NCBI GenBank assembly: GCA_035500775.1
Contig: DATJWY010000068.1
Span: 1 to 64,000, forward strand
Source: DATJWY01 sp035500775
GTDB lineage: Bacteria > Pseudomonadota > Alphaproteobacteria > Acetobacterales > Acetobacteraceae
Length of the DNA stretch: 64,000 nt
Direction of reading: 5' to 3'
Position numbers and translations under genes: made by a program. The notes beneath the pieces are model-generated. The model did no database searches and was not told the origin of the DNA. It saw nothing but the letters and a program-made list of their open reading frames with translations. Positions 40,375 through 49,963 of the stretch are shown piece after piece; position 1 is the first letter of the stretch; each line of letters starts with the position of its first letter.

Positions 40375-41259
40375 ATGTGGCAAGGGATCGGGCTGGTTGG
40401 CGTCTTCGTCGTGGTCTGGCTCGGCTATACCATCAGCGGCGGCAAGTTCGGGGTCATCCTGCAAGCCGCGGGGCCGGAACTGCTGGTGATCGGCGGCGCG
40501 GGGACGATGACCCTGCTGATCTCCAATGACACGAGTACCGTCAAAAAAGTCTGGGATGGGCTCAGGAAGGTGTTCTCCGGCCCCAAATGGAAGAAGACCG
40601 ACTACGCGGACGCGCTGTGCCTGATGTTTCTGCTGGTCCGTGTGGCCCGGCAGGAGGGCAACGTGGCGCTCGAGCGGCACATCGAGAACCCGGAGAAATC
40701 CGCGATCTTCGCCCATTATCCGCATTTTCTGGCGGATAAGGATCTGACCGCCTTCATATCCGACGTTTTTCGCAGCATCACGCTTAACTTCACCGATGCG
40801 TACAAGGTCGGCGAAATGATGGAGACGGAAGTCGCGAAGCGTTACCAGGAACAGCTCAGGGCGGCGAAGGCGCTGAGCACCGTGGCGGACGCCTTCCCGG
40901 CGCTCGGCATCGTCGCCGCCGTGCTCGGCATCATCAAGGCGATGGGCGCGATATCCGAATCCCCGCAGGTGCTTGGTCACATGATCAGTTCGGCGCTGGT
41001 CGGCACGTTCCTCGGCGTATTCCTCTCCTATGCTCTCGTGGGGCCGCTCGCTGGCCGTATCCGCAACGTGGTCGATGAGGAGAACGCCATGCCGAACCTG
41101 ATCAGGCAGATCATCACCTCCCATCTGGACAATCTTGTCCCGCAGCTCGCGGTCGAGGTTGGCCGGAAGTCGATCCCGAGCAAGTTCCAGCCCTCCTTCA
41201 ATGAGATGGACGGGATGCTGAAGGAAGCCGCCAAGGTGGCTCGCAAGGGGGAGGGCTGA
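40375..41259 (+). CDS. motA: MotA, flagellar stator subunit
   Basis: MotA is the ion-channel and torque-generating stator subunit. The 294-residue product has four membrane helices: GIGLVGVFVVVWLGYTISGG, ELLVIGGAGTMTLLI, TVADAFPALGIVAAVLGIIKAMG (with the conserved proline) and ALVGTFLGVFLSYALVGPL. The cytoplasmic loop includes ARQEGNVALERHIENPEKSAIF. motB is at 5586, and a TPR protein gene follows motA after 4 bases. Confidence 0.96.
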   Translation: MWQGIGLVGVFVVVWLGYTISGGKFGVILQAAGPELLVIGGAGTMTLLISNDTSTVKKVWDGLRKVFSGPKWKKTDYADALCLMFLLVRVARQEGNVALERHIENPEKSAIFAHYPHFLADKDLTAFISDVFRSITLNFTDAYKVGEMMETEVAKRYQEQLRAAKALSTVADAFPALGIVAAVLGIIKAMGAISESPQVLGHMISSALVGTFLGVFLSYALVGPLAGRIRNVVDEENAMPNLIRQIITSHLDNLVPQLAVEVGRKSIPSKFQPSFNEMDGMLKEAAKVARKGEG

Positions 41260-41263
41260 GGTC

Positions 41264-43609
41264 TTGGTCCACTATCCCGTCCGGCAACTGAGCGTCGCCG
41301 CCGCGCTGTGCCTTGCGGCGCTGCCGGCCCTGGGCGCCGCGCCCCTGCCGCTCACGTCCCCCCTGGCGCGGCCCGCGCCAGCTGTGCTGCCCGTGTCCAC
41401 GGCCATGGCGGCGCCGTCCGACTCAGTCCCGGCCGGGGTGATCGTGCCGGTGCGGGCGGGTGTGCGAAACAAGGGCGGCCGCCTTGCTTTCCAGATCGAT
41501 GCCGAGGCGGGCTCGCCGAGCCTGCGGCGGGTGTCGGGCGGCGTGGAGATCCGCTTGCCGGGGGCGGCCGATCTCGATCTCTCCGGACTGCGCCACATCC
41601 GGCAGGTGGCTGGTATCGAGCAGCGGCGGGAAGGGGATGCCCTCATCGCGACGGTTCGGCTCACCTGCGCCTGCGATATCCATGCCGGTCATATCCCCGG
41701 CTACTTCTTCGTGGATTTTCGCGATGCGCGGGAGCCGGTGTCGGCGGCGAGGCTGTCGGTCGCTGCCGCCGCCGGTTCGGCGCCCGGCAACGCGCCGCCC
41801 GCGGTCGCGACAAAGCCCGCGCCCCGGGGGGATGACATGGACTCGCTGCGCGCGAGCTTATCCACCAAAATCGCGCTGCTGAACGGCGTGGCGCCGGCGG
41901 CGGATGCCGCCCCTCAGTCTGCGCCTGCGGCGGCTCCGGCCGTGCCTCCGCCTCCGCCCAAGCCGATCTGCCAGCCGGATTTCGATATGGCTGCCTGGCG
42001 TGGCGAAGGCTCCTTCACCGAACGGCTGGTCGCTCTTCGCCGCCAGGCGGCGAACGCCATGGAGGGCGCGCCGGAGATGGCGGCCCTGGCCGAGTTCTAT
42101 GTTGCCAATGGTCTGCCGAACGAAGCCCTCGCCGCCGTCAATGAATGGCATGCGGAGGACCCTTCCGCGGCCGACCGGACACGACTCGCGCGTGTCGCCG
42201 ACATCGCGCATCTGATGCGTCGCGAGTCGATCGACGCTGCCTCGCCACTGCTCGCCGAGCATGCAGGCTGCGATCGCGATGATCTCGGCCTTTGGCGCGC
42301 CCTCGCCGCCACCGCGATCGGCGATACGCAGACCGTCGTGCAGCAGGCGGGCAAGGCGCGCGCAGAGCTGCGTGACATCCCCGATACGCCACGGCAGATC
42401 TTCGCCATGGCGATCGCCGATGCCTCCGGCGACGACCCCGGAACACTACGCGCGATGGCCGCTGCTGTGCAAAACGCCGACAGTAGCGCGCCGGATGACG
42501 AGGCCGACCGTCTGTTGCTGCAAGCGAAAATCGCCAGCAGCGAGGGGAACCTTTCCGACGAGGTCCTGTTCCTCGGGCGTGCCGCCGAGCAGGACAGCAC
42601 GGTTCCCGGCCTGATCGCCAGAATGCGCCTTGCCGCGCTCGATGCATCCCGGCCGGGGCCGGTTGGTAGTCATGCGGAGGCGGTGTTGCTGGATCTGGCG
42701 CATGCCTATCGCTACGACCCGCTTGGCGAGGAGGCCGCCCTGCTACTGGCGCAGCGCCGGCTGGAGGAGGGCGACTACGCCGAGACACTCGCCCTTGCCG
42801 ATCAGAGCGCGGCGGGGGAGAGCCACCGCGGTGAGAGCCGGGGCGCCGAGCTGGTCGCCCGCATCCTGCGTATCCTGGTCGGACCGGACAGTCCGTCCCT
42901 GCCTGACGCCGACCAGCGCCTGACGCTCTATTGGCGCTATGAGGGCTATGCGACCCCTGGCGCGAAAGGTGACGATATCCGCCTGGGTGCGATCAGGCTG
43001 TTGTTGGCGCGGAACCTGCCGGAGGCGGCGTTGTCCGTGGCCAACCAGCTTTCGCCGGTGACCACCGCCTCACCCGGCGCCATGGTGCTCCGCGCCCTTG
43101 CGGAAGCGCGTGCCGCCACCGGCGACCCGCAAAAGGCGCTCGCCCTGCTTGGTCAGGTGCCGGCGTCCCCGGAGGCGCATCGCGCGACCGCGGCGGCCCT
43201 GGCGCGGCTCGACCGGGCGGACGATGCCGCGCATGCGCTTGACGGGCTCCCGGCGTATGCGGACCGGTTGCGCCGCGCCGACCTGTTCTATCAGGCGCAG
43301 GATTGGGATGCGGCCGCCGCAGCCTATGCCGATCTGCTGCGTGATCCGGCAACGGAGAAGACGGCACGGGCCGACCTGACGACGCGTTACGCCCTGACCG
43401 CCAGCCTGGCGCGGCGTGCGCCGGCGGATCGTCCCGCGACGGAGTTGCTCTCGGCCCAGGGGGCGGCGCGGGATGCACTTTCCCTGGTCGATGCCCCGCC
43501 TCCGGCCGCGTCCTCTGTCGCCGTTTCGAGCGGGGCGGTGACCCAGGTGGACGAAGTGCGTCAGGCCATCGAGCGGTCGAAGCACATTGAAGACCTTCTC
43601 GCGCCATAG
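41264..43609 (+). CDS. large periplasmic TPR-type protein next to MotA
   Basis: The 781-residue product starts at TTG four bases after motA and has a signal peptide (LSVAAALCLAALPALGAAP). Residues about 65-155 form a beta-rich domain (GGRLAFQIDAEAGSPSLRRVSGGVEIRL, VDFRDAREP). The rest is a long helical repeat region with TPR-like units (AALAEFYVANGLPNEALAAVNEW, LALADQSAAGE, ALAEARAATGDPQKALALLGQV). This beta-domain-plus-TPR layout and size recall PflA of Campylobacter, a periplasmic scaffold for stators, but no sequence identity could be tested. A motor-scaffold role is inference. Confidence 0.8.
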   Translation: MVHYPVRQLSVAAALCLAALPALGAAPLPLTSPLARPAPAVLPVSTAMAAPSDSVPAGVIVPVRAGVRNKGGRLAFQIDAEAGSPSLRRVSGGVEIRLPGAADLDLSGLRHIRQVAGIEQRREGDALIATVRLTCACDIHAGHIPGYFFVDFRDAREPVSAARLSVAAAAGSAPGNAPPAVATKPAPRGDDMDSLRASLSTKIALLNGVAPAADAAPQSAPAAAPAVPPPPPKPICQPDFDMAAWRGEGSFTERLVALRRQAANAMEGAPEMAALAEFYVANGLPNEALAAVNEWHAEDPSAADRTRLARVADIAHLMRRESIDAASPLLAEHAGCDRDDLGLWRALAATAIGDTQTVVQQAGKARAELRDIPDTPRQIFAMAIADASGDDPGTLRAMAAAVQNADSSAPDDEADRLLLQAKIASSEGNLSDEVLFLGRAAEQDSTVPGLIARMRLAALDASRPGPVGSHAEAVLLDLAHAYRYDPLGEEAALLLAQRRLEEGDYAETLALADQSAAGESHRGESRGAELVARILRILVGPDSPSLPDADQRLTLYWRYEGYATPGAKGDDIRLGAIRLLLARNLPEAALSVANQLSPVTTASPGAMVLRALAEARAATGDPQKALALLGQVPASPEAHRATAAALARLDRADDAAHALDGLPAYADRLRRADLFYQAQDWDAAAAAYADLLRDPATEKTARADLTTRYALTASLARRAPADRPATELLSAQGAARDALSLVDAPPPAASSVAVSSGAVTQVDEVRQAIERSKHIEDLLAP

Positions 43610-43719
43610 GCATGACCGTCAGGATACAACACCATTTGGTTTGGAAAAGCTGATTGAAAATCTGGAGTTTTTCTGTTGGCGCCTGTCTTGTTCCCGTTGA
43701 TTGAGAAGGAGCTTGGGTT

Positions 43720-44475
43720 ATGGAGGACACGACCTACGTCACGCTTTCCGCCCAGGTCGCGCTACAGCATCAGCTTGAAGTGGTCGCCAACAACATCGCG
43801 AACGCCAACACGAGCGGTTACAAGGCGGACCGGCAGCTGTTTCAGACCTATGTAAATCGGCTTGCCGTTCCGGGAAACCAGGTTGCCTTCGTGCAGGACC
43901 GGGCGACCTACTTCGACCGCTCCGCTGGTCAGTTTCAGACAACCGACAATCCGTTCGATCTCGCGATCGATGGGGATGGGTTCCTTTCGGTGCGCACGCC
44001 GCAGGGCCCATTCTATTCGCGGGATGGCAGGCTGCACCTTTCCCCGGACAGGACGTTGGTAGATACGAACAGCAATCCGTTGCTCGGTGAGGATGGTCAG
44101 CCGATCCAGTTGCCGGACGACTATACGCGCGTGCGGGTGGAAGGCGACGGCACGGTTAGCATTCTGACCGCCAACAGCATTGACTGGCAGGATATCGGCC
44201 GCATTGCGACCTATCGCCCGGTCAGCCCGGAGACGCTGCGCAAGGCCGGCAATGGCCTGGTCAGCGCACCGCCGAACGGCATGACCCTGATTCCAGCGCA
44301 AGATACCGGATCACGCATCATGCAAGGCACGGTCGAGGCTTCGACCGTCCAGCCGGTGAAGGAAATCGCCAACATGACGGAGCTTAGCCGGGCCTATGAG
44401 CGTCTGCAGACCCTGTTGAGTGACGATAACGACCGCGAACGCACCATGATCCAGACGCTCGGTCGCACGAACTGA
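43720..44475 (+). CDS. flgF: FlgF, flagellar proximal rod protein
   Basis: The 251-residue product has the rod/hook N-terminus QHQLEVVANNIANANTSGYKADRQLFQ, DNPFDLAIDGDGFLSVRTPQGPFYSRDGRLH, and the C-terminal EIANMTELSRAYERLQTLLSDDNDRERTMIQTLG. It starts the rightward flgF-flgG-flgA-flgH unit, 110 bases after the TPR gene. No island-type GCGAAA motif is present in that gap. Confidence 0.96.
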   Translation: MEDTTYVTLSAQVALQHQLEVVANNIANANTSGYKADRQLFQTYVNRLAVPGNQVAFVQDRATYFDRSAGQFQTTDNPFDLAIDGDGFLSVRTPQGPFYSRDGRLHLSPDRTLVDTNSNPLLGEDGQPIQLPDDYTRVRVEGDGTVSILTANSIDWQDIGRIATYRPVSPETLRKAGNGLVSAPPNGMTLIPAQDTGSRIMQGTVEASTVQPVKEIANMTELSRAYERLQTLLSDDNDRERTMIQTLGRTN

Positions 44476-44503
44476 CCGGCGAGTCGACAGGAGACACCAC
44501 ACT

Positions 44504-45289
44504 ATGTTGCGCGCACTCGGCATCGCCGCGACCGGCATGCAGGCTCAGCAAACCAACGTGGAAGTCATTTCCAACAACATAGCGAACGTCAGTACGACCG
44601 GATTCAAGAGGAGTATGGCCGAGTTCCAGGATCTGCTCTATCAGAATGCCGATCGCGTCGGCACTGAATCGTCGGAAACGGGAACCATCCTGCCGACCGG
44701 CACGCAGATCGGCCTCGGCGTGCGCAATTCCGGCGTCAATCGGATCACCTCGCAGGGCACGCTGACGCAGACGGACAACAAGCTCGACGTCGCGGTCGAT
44801 GGTCGCGGCTATTTCGGCGTCCTTCTGCCGAACGGAGACACCGCCTACACGCGCGACGGAAGCTTCAAATTCTCCGACACGGGGCAGATCGTCACGAATG
44901 AGGGGTATCAGGTGCTGCCCGGCATCACCATCGATCCGCGTGCCAAGGATGTGACGATCAACCAGGCGGGTGAAGTGGTGATGACCGATTCGAGCGGCAA
45001 GCAGCAGACCATTGGCCGTCTGCAACTCTATATGTTCGCCAACGAGGCGGGGCTCGAAGCACAAGGCGGCAATAATTTTCTTTCCACCACCGCGTCCGGT
45101 GATCCGATCCAGGGTTTGCCGAATGATCCGGGCTTTGGCTCCATCCGCCAGGGTTATCTCGAATCGTCGAACGTCAATGTCGTGCAGGAGATCACTTCGT
45201 TGATCCAGGCGCAGCGATCTTACGAGTTGAACAGCAAGGTCATCGAAGCCGCTGATCAGATGATGCAGACCACATCCCAGCTCCGGTAA
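44504..45289 (+). CDS. flgG: FlgG, flagellar distal rod protein
   Basis: The 261-residue product is a typical distal rod protein: MLRALGIAATGMQAQQTNVEVISNNIANVSTTGFKR, LDVAVDGRGYFGVLLPNGDTAYTRDGSFK, and a C-terminus with VQEITSLIQAQRSYELNSKVIEAADQMMQTTSQLR. It follows flgF after 28 bases with AGGAGA upstream. Confidence 0.97.
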   Translation: MLRALGIAATGMQAQQTNVEVISNNIANVSTTGFKRSMAEFQDLLYQNADRVGTESSETGTILPTGTQIGLGVRNSGVNRITSQGTLTQTDNKLDVAVDGRGYFGVLLPNGDTAYTRDGSFKFSDTGQIVTNEGYQVLPGITIDPRAKDVTINQAGEVVMTDSSGKQQTIGRLQLYMFANEAGLEAQGGNNFLSTTASGDPIQGLPNDPGFGSIRQGYLESSNVNVVQEITSLIQAQRSYELNSKVIEAADQMMQTTSQLR

Positions 45290-45291
45290 GG

Positions 45292-45756
45292 ATGATGCGC
45301 ATGCAGGGTTTCCGCTCCATCGCTGCCTATATCGGCGTTGTCCTGTTCGTCGGGCTGTCGTCGGCCAGGGCAGGGGACGAGGCCTGGTACGCGACCGAGA
45401 TGCTCATGCCAGGCGACGTTGTGCACGCCGAGAATGTCCAACTTAGGTCGTTGACCCGGCCGATCTATGGCGCCTTGTCAGCCGACAAAAATCCGGTTGG
45501 GCTCGAGGTCAAGCACCATGTTGTCGCCGGACATCCGCTGACTGTCCATGATGTGGGGCCGATCTGTCTCGTCCATGCCAACGAGACCGTGCAGGTCCAT
45601 TGGCGGGTCGGTAATCTGTCGATGGTCCTGAGTGGCCGTGCTCTGGAACCGGGCGCAGCCGGGCAAGAGATCCGTGTGCTCAATCCGTCCACCTCGCGCA
45701 CCATCAGCGGCATTGTCGTCGGGCCTGACACTCTGGAAATACAGCCCAACCAATGA
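45292..45756 (+). CDS. flgA: FlgA, P-ring assembly chaperone
   Basis: FlgA is a periplasmic chaperone for P-ring formation by FlgI. The 154-residue product has a signal peptide (IAAYIGVVLFVGLSSARA) and one SAF-like domain: DEAWYATEMLMPGDVVHAENVQLR, GLEVKHHVVAGHPLTVHDV, GQEIRVLNPSTSRTISGIVVGPDTLEI. It is the short form. It overlaps flgH by 4 bases. Confidence 0.93.
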   Translation: MMRMQGFRSIAAYIGVVLFVGLSSARAGDEAWYATEMLMPGDVVHAENVQLRSLTRPIYGALSADKNPVGLEVKHHVVAGHPLTVHDVGPICLVHANETVQVHWRVGNLSMVLSGRALEPGAAGQEIRVLNPSTSRTISGIVVGPDTLEIQPNQ

Positions 45757-46487
45757 GGAAAATCCTCGGCCTGCTGCCGTTCATGCTGTCGCTCGCGGCA
45801 TGCGACACGTTCGATCATTTCCAGAAACCGCCGGATATGAGCAGTCCGGGGAAGATCAATGCCATCCCGGCAACCGCCTACCAGTCCCAACCATTGATGG
45901 CGGCAATGCCTCCGCCGGAGCTTGCTCCACATGGTTCGCTTTGGCTGCCTGGTGCGAAAACTTTCTTTCGTGATCCGCGAGCCCGCACCATCGGTGATCT
46001 TGTGACCGTTGCTGTCTCCATTCAGGATCAGGGTCAGTTCAACAACCAGACGCAGTTGCAGCGCAACACCTCGAATTCTGTGGCCATCAATAATGTGTTC
46101 GGTCTCGGCACGTGGATCGGGCACATGATTCCGGGTATCGCCGATACCACTCCCACAGTGAATACCACTGGGTCCGAGAACACCAACGGGAAGGGTCAGA
46201 TCCAGCGCAGCGAGACGATCGTGACAAATGTCGCGGCGACCGTCGTCAGCGTCCTGCCGAACGGCAATCTGGAGATCGCCGGCAGTCAGGAGATCCGGCT
46301 CGATAACGAACTGCGGGACATCGAGGTGCGTGGCATTGTCCGGCCGGAGGACATTGCGTCGGACAATACCATCCCGTCTGACCGCATCGCCGAGGCGCGG
46401 ATCAATTATGCCGGAAGGGGTGTCTCCTCCGATCTGCAACGGCCGAAATGGGGGCAGGACGTTCTCAGTCGGTTTGAGCCGTTCTGA
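45753..46487 (+). CDS. flgH: FlgH, flagellar L-ring lipoprotein
   Basis: FlgH forms the L-ring in the outer membrane. The 244-residue product has a lipoprotein signal ending LSLAAC, the family segment SLWLPGAKTFFRDPRARTIGDLVTVAVSIQDQ, then LPNGNLEIAGSQEIRLDNELRDIEVRGIVRPEDI and IAEARINYAGRG. It is the last gene of the flgF-G-A-H unit. Confidence 0.96.
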   Translation: MRKILGLLPFMLSLAACDTFDHFQKPPDMSSPGKINAIPATAYQSQPLMAAMPPPELAPHGSLWLPGAKTFFRDPRARTIGDLVTVAVSIQDQGQFNNQTQLQRNTSNSVAINNVFGLGTWIGHMIPGIADTTPTVNTTGSENTNGKGQIQRSETIVTNVAATVVSVLPNGNLEIAGSQEIRLDNELRDIEVRGIVRPEDIASDNTIPSDRIAEARINYAGRGVSSDLQRPKWGQDVLSRFEPF

Positions 46488-46689
46488 AGTCTGTAAACGA
46501 AGGATGAAAAAGGGCGTCCGGTCAGGTGTAATTAAATAAACAAAATCAGTCTCATAAAAGAAACAATTTTGATTGACTTTGCCTGTCCGCGGATGCGATC
46601 AAATACCCGCACCGCAGCATGGCAAAAGCCGACTTCTTGAGAGGTTTGGCTGTGGGTGCTCCCCGCAACGCAGTCTCAGGAGGTCGATC
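46488..46689 (+). other. AT-rich intergenic region before the second FliL gene
   Basis: The first 80 bases are AT rich and include TTGACT at about 46574-46579, which could be a -35 element. No GCGAAA motif and no gene are seen. The downstream gene may therefore have its own promoter of a different type. Confidence 0.3.
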
Positions 46690-47103
46690 ATGCGCCGTGC
46701 TCTTCTCCTTGCCGCCTTGCTTGTCGCTGGCGTGGCCGGTGCTTCGCCCATCCTCCCGTCTGCCCCCGCTTTGGCCGAGGATGCCGCGACGCCGGCAAAG
46801 GTAAATTTCATTCCGATCGGCGATTTCACGGTGAATCTGCCGCTCGCCGGGCATCGGACTGGGTACCTGCTCATCAGCGTTACCGTGCAGGCGACAAATG
46901 ACGCCGCAGCCAGCATTCAGGCAATGATGCCACGCTACAAGGAAGCCGTGATGCGGGAGCTGATGGTCATGTCGGACCGGCACATCTTGCAGCCGGATCA
47001 GACCGATCCGCTGATAGTAAAGGATGCCCTGATGGCGGTTATCAGCAAGCTGCAACCGTCTGGTGTGCAGGATGTGCTGATCACGCGTCTCCTTTATACG
47101 TGA
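46690..47103 (+). CDS. second FliL-domain protein, exported form
   Basis: From ATG 46690 (CAGGAGG upstream) the product is 137 residues. It begins with a cleavable-looking signal peptide (LLLAALLVAGVAGASPILPSAPALAE) in place of the usual FliL membrane anchor. It then has the FliL core: INFIPIGDFTVNLPLAGHRTGYLLISVTVQ-type strands (actual start VNFIPIGDF) and a C-terminus DALMAVISKLQPSGVQDVLITRLLYT. It lies between flgH and flgD. It is clearly a paralog of fliL at 12313 and would be a free periplasmic protein if the signal is cleaved. Confidence 0.8.
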   Translation: MRRALLLAALLVAGVAGASPILPSAPALAEDAATPAKVNFIPIGDFTVNLPLAGHRTGYLLISVTVQATNDAAASIQAMMPRYKEAVMRELMVMSDRHILQPDQTDPLIVKDALMAVISKLQPSGVQDVLITRLLYT

Positions 47104-47115
47104 GAGCTTCTGTCA

Positions 47116-47143
47116 TTCCGCCGGGTCACGTCTTCCGGCGGAA
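47116..47143. terminator. hairpin between the FliL paralog and flgD
   Basis: TTCCGCCGG and CCGGCGGAA form a perfect stem around a 10-base loop, 12 bases after the rightward stop. It lies between convergent genes. Confidence 0.55.
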
Positions 47144-47252
47144 GACAGGGGAGTTCGCGAGCCGCTCCGCGGTGCGCGATAAACAAGAGGCTCGTTCCAG
47201 GATCGCCCTGCTGCGGTGACGTGCCCCGGTACACGGACACGCCTCGCGGCGC

Positions 47253-47948
47253 TCAGCTGCTCAGAGACGAGACGCTCGAAGCATCGACCGAGCGGCCATC
47301 CTGCAATTGCAGCTGCCAGGTGCCATCGCTGGCCTGCACCACCTGCGACACCACGCCCGAGGTCGTGAACGTGCCGGCGCTTTGCTGCGTGCCATCCGTG
47401 GCCTGCCCGACCAGGTTGATCTGATAGGTTCCGGCCGCGAGGGCGTTGCCGCTGGAATCCCGTCCGTCGAAGGAAAGCGTGCCGCTGGTTCCGTTGACAG
47501 GCAGCGAGCGCAGCAGGTTGCCCGACGAATCGAGGATATTGGCCTGGATGTTGGAGAGCGACGTCGATGTCACGGTGTAGGACATCGGCGACGGACTGCC
47601 GGAGGCCGGCACGGCGATGCTGGTGGCGGCCGCGGTGACGGTGTGGTTGACCATGCCGGTATACTGGCCGAGCGCCATGCCGGAGACGGTCTTGTTGATC
47701 GTATCCAGCTTCGTGTTCGTGTTGACCTGCTGTTCGACCTGAGAGAATTGCGCGAGCTGAGCGACGAACTGCGTCGGGTCCGTGGGCTTCGTCGGGTCCT
47801 GGTTCTTGAGCTGGGCGGTCAGAAGCTGGAGGAAGGTGTTCATCTGGCCGTCGCTCGCCTGGGCGCCGATCTTGGTCGTCGAGGCGGTGCTGCCGAGGCT
47901 GCTGATCAGTGAGTTGCTGGCGGTCTGGGTGGCGCTGGTCGTCGTCAT
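47253..47948 (-). CDS. flgD: FlgD, hook-cap scaffold
   Basis: FlgD caps the growing hook. The 231-residue product has the conserved N-terminal DGQMNTFLQLLTAQLKNQDPTKPTDPTQFVAQLAQFSQVEQQVNTN and the tudor/FNIII-type region with LDSSGNLLRSLPVNGTSGTLSFDGRDSSGNALAAGTYQINLVGQA. It follows fliK by 34 bases. This fliK-flgD order is common in alphaproteobacteria. Confidence 0.95.
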   Translation of the reverse strand: MTTTSATQTASNSLISSLGSTASTTKIGAQASDGQMNTFLQLLTAQLKNQDPTKPTDPTQFVAQLAQFSQVEQQVNTNTKLDTINKTVSGMALGQYTGMVNHTVTAAATSIAVPASGSPSPMSYTVTSTSLSNIQANILDSSGNLLRSLPVNGTSGTLSFDGRDSSGNALAAGTYQINLVGQATDGTQQSAGTFTTSGVVSQVVQASDGTWQLQLQDGRSVDASSVSSLSS

Positions 47949-47982
47949 GGAACGCTCCGGTTTTGCGCGTCGGGGGGCTGCC

Positions 47983-49806
47983 TCAGGCGAGGATGTTCAC
48001 CAGGCTGTCGCTGCTGCTGGAGGGGGGCGGGGCGGCTTCTGGCTCCGCGGCGGTCTCGGGCTCCGCGGCGACGACGCGGAAATGGGCCGCGTCGCCTTGT
48101 GCATCCTGGCTGGAATGTTGCTGCCCGAAGCGCAGATCGAGCCCGCCATTGCCGAGATCGATGCCGGCCTGGGTGAGTTGCTGCTCCAGCCCGGCGCGAT
48201 TATCGGTAAAGGCTTCGTAGGTCTGCTTGCGGTCTAGCGTCATCTGCACGCCGATCCCGCCGTCCTGGAAAGAGAGCCGCACTTCCACCCGTCCGAGTTC
48301 GGCGGGATGCAGTTCGACGACGACGGTTTGCGCCCCGTCCTGCAACGCCCGGCCGAGGCGCAGCGCGACCTGGCTGCCGGCGCTTTCCGCGGTCTGGCGC
48401 AGAGTCAGCTCGCTCCCCGGCGCCTGCGTTTTCTGGGGGGCCGGGGAGGTGGCGCTGCTCTGATCGGCGCTGTGCAAGATCGGAACCTGGAACGCGCCGG
48501 ACTGGTTTCCGGCCTGAGGGGGGGCGTGGCTGGTCGCTGCGGGCGTGATGGCCTGGGCGGCATGCGGCGCGGCGATGGTGGGGCCGCCTCCACCAGATGC
48601 GGCGCGGGGGCCGTTATCCAATGTCGTCCCCCGGCCGCCGATGCCGCCGGTATTCTCATCATGGGCGAGGCCGGTCCCGCCCGGCGCCGGTGATGCGGTC
48701 GTGGCGCTCGCCGGGAAGATCGCGGCTGGACGCGCGGGCTGGTCCTGGGGGGAGGCCGTATTGTTGTCCCGGGGGGCGGGTTGGTCGGTCTGGGCGGTGC
48801 CCGCTCCGGCGAGCGCGGTCAGCAAGGCGGCGGGAGATGATGCCGTCGCGGCTGCAGCCATGGCGGTTTGGGGCGTGGTGCCGCTGTCGCCGGGCGTCTG
48901 GGGAGCTGTGGTCGGCTTGGTGCTGGCCTGTCGGTGAGGCCGGCTCCCCTGCACTGTTCCGCCGGGTTGCGCGGTGGCGGGGGCGGTATTCCGGGTGGCC
49001 AGCTTGTCCAGTGACTGCGCCGGGGTGGGCGTCGCCTCTTTACCAGCCAGCGTATCCGGCGGTGTTGGCGGTGATCCGGCGGGGGCGGTCGATTGTGCGG
49101 CCGGCGGTGCTATCATGGGCTGGGCCGCCGTGCTATCGGTCGCGGTCGTGTCGCCGGGCGATGGTTGCGTGGAGGTGCCCGTCGGCGCCGGTGTTTCCTG
49201 TTTGGCGGCGACGGCGATCCCCGGTGGTGTAACGGCGCTCGCGGTGACGGCCTGACCCACGGCCTGCTCCGTGGCCGAGGTGATGGCGGGATTGGAGGTC
49301 AGCGGGGCGGACACGCCGTCAGACTGGGCCGGCGACAGGACGTTGCCTTGCGTGGCGGTGGCGCCGGGAACCGCGTCAGCAAGCGAGCCGTGGGCCAAGC
49401 TGGTTCCGTCCGGGGGCGAGGGGCGCGCATCAACCATCGTCTGCGTGGTGTCCGGCAGGCCCGCGAGTTGCAGTCCGCCGATCAGGGCCGGGGTCAGTGT
49501 CCCCGGCGTCGGGGGAGGCACGCTTGTCGGATCAGGGGGAGAGGCGGTGGCGGGTGCCGCGTTGCCGGTTCCGTCAGCGGTGAAACCGAGCGGGCCGAAT
49601 TTGAGTCCGGCCGGCTTGCCGGAGCGCGGTCCGGCCTGGGCGGTGCCAGGCGACGCCGTTGCGGCTCCGCCGGCGCTGGGGTCGATCGAGAGTTGCCCGA
49701 TGAGGGAGGCAAAGTCCGTCCCCGTATCAGGGCCGCCGGTCTTGCCCGGCACGGCGGCGGAGGTGCCGTCGAGGCCAAGCGGGGTCAGGGTCACGGAAGC
49801 TGCCAT
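47983..49806 (-). CDS. fliK: FliK, hook-length control protein
   Basis: FliK measures hook length and triggers the FlhB switch. From ATG 49806 the product is 607 residues. Most of it is a disordered proline/alanine/threonine-rich region, as expected for a molecular ruler. The conserved domain is near the C-terminus: VALRLGRALQDGAQTVVVELHPAELGRVEVRLSFQDGGIGVQMTLDRKQTYEAF, then GLEQQLTQAGIDLGNGGLDLRFG. It is longer than enteric FliK (about 400 residues). Confidence 0.92.
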   Translation of the reverse strand: MAASVTLTPLGLDGTSAAVPGKTGGPDTGTDFASLIGQLSIDPSAGGAATASPGTAQAGPRSGKPAGLKFGPLGFTADGTGNAAPATASPPDPTSVPPPTPGTLTPALIGGLQLAGLPDTTQTMVDARPSPPDGTSLAHGSLADAVPGATATQGNVLSPAQSDGVSAPLTSNPAITSATEQAVGQAVTASAVTPPGIAVAAKQETPAPTGTSTQPSPGDTTATDSTAAQPMIAPPAAQSTAPAGSPPTPPDTLAGKEATPTPAQSLDKLATRNTAPATAQPGGTVQGSRPHRQASTKPTTAPQTPGDSGTTPQTAMAAAATASSPAALLTALAGAGTAQTDQPAPRDNNTASPQDQPARPAAIFPASATTASPAPGGTGLAHDENTGGIGGRGTTLDNGPRAASGGGGPTIAAPHAAQAITPAATSHAPPQAGNQSGAFQVPILHSADQSSATSPAPQKTQAPGSELTLRQTAESAGSQVALRLGRALQDGAQTVVVELHPAELGRVEVRLSFQDGGIGVQMTLDRKQTYEAFTDNRAGLEQQLTQAGIDLGNGGLDLRFGQQHSSQDAQGDAAHFRVVAAEPETAAEPEAAPPPSSSSDSLVNILA

Positions 49807-49963
49807 GGAACAGGATCTCGTCTGGTGGATCGAGCATGGCATGGCCCGGCCCGTTTTGGTGTTGTCCCGTGTGGTCACGCGGGCGGATTTTCGCCGGTGA
49901 AAGTGGCCGAAGCGGACTTACGCGGCGGATCGCTTCCGACCAGCCGCATTGCCCGCCGGCTCG

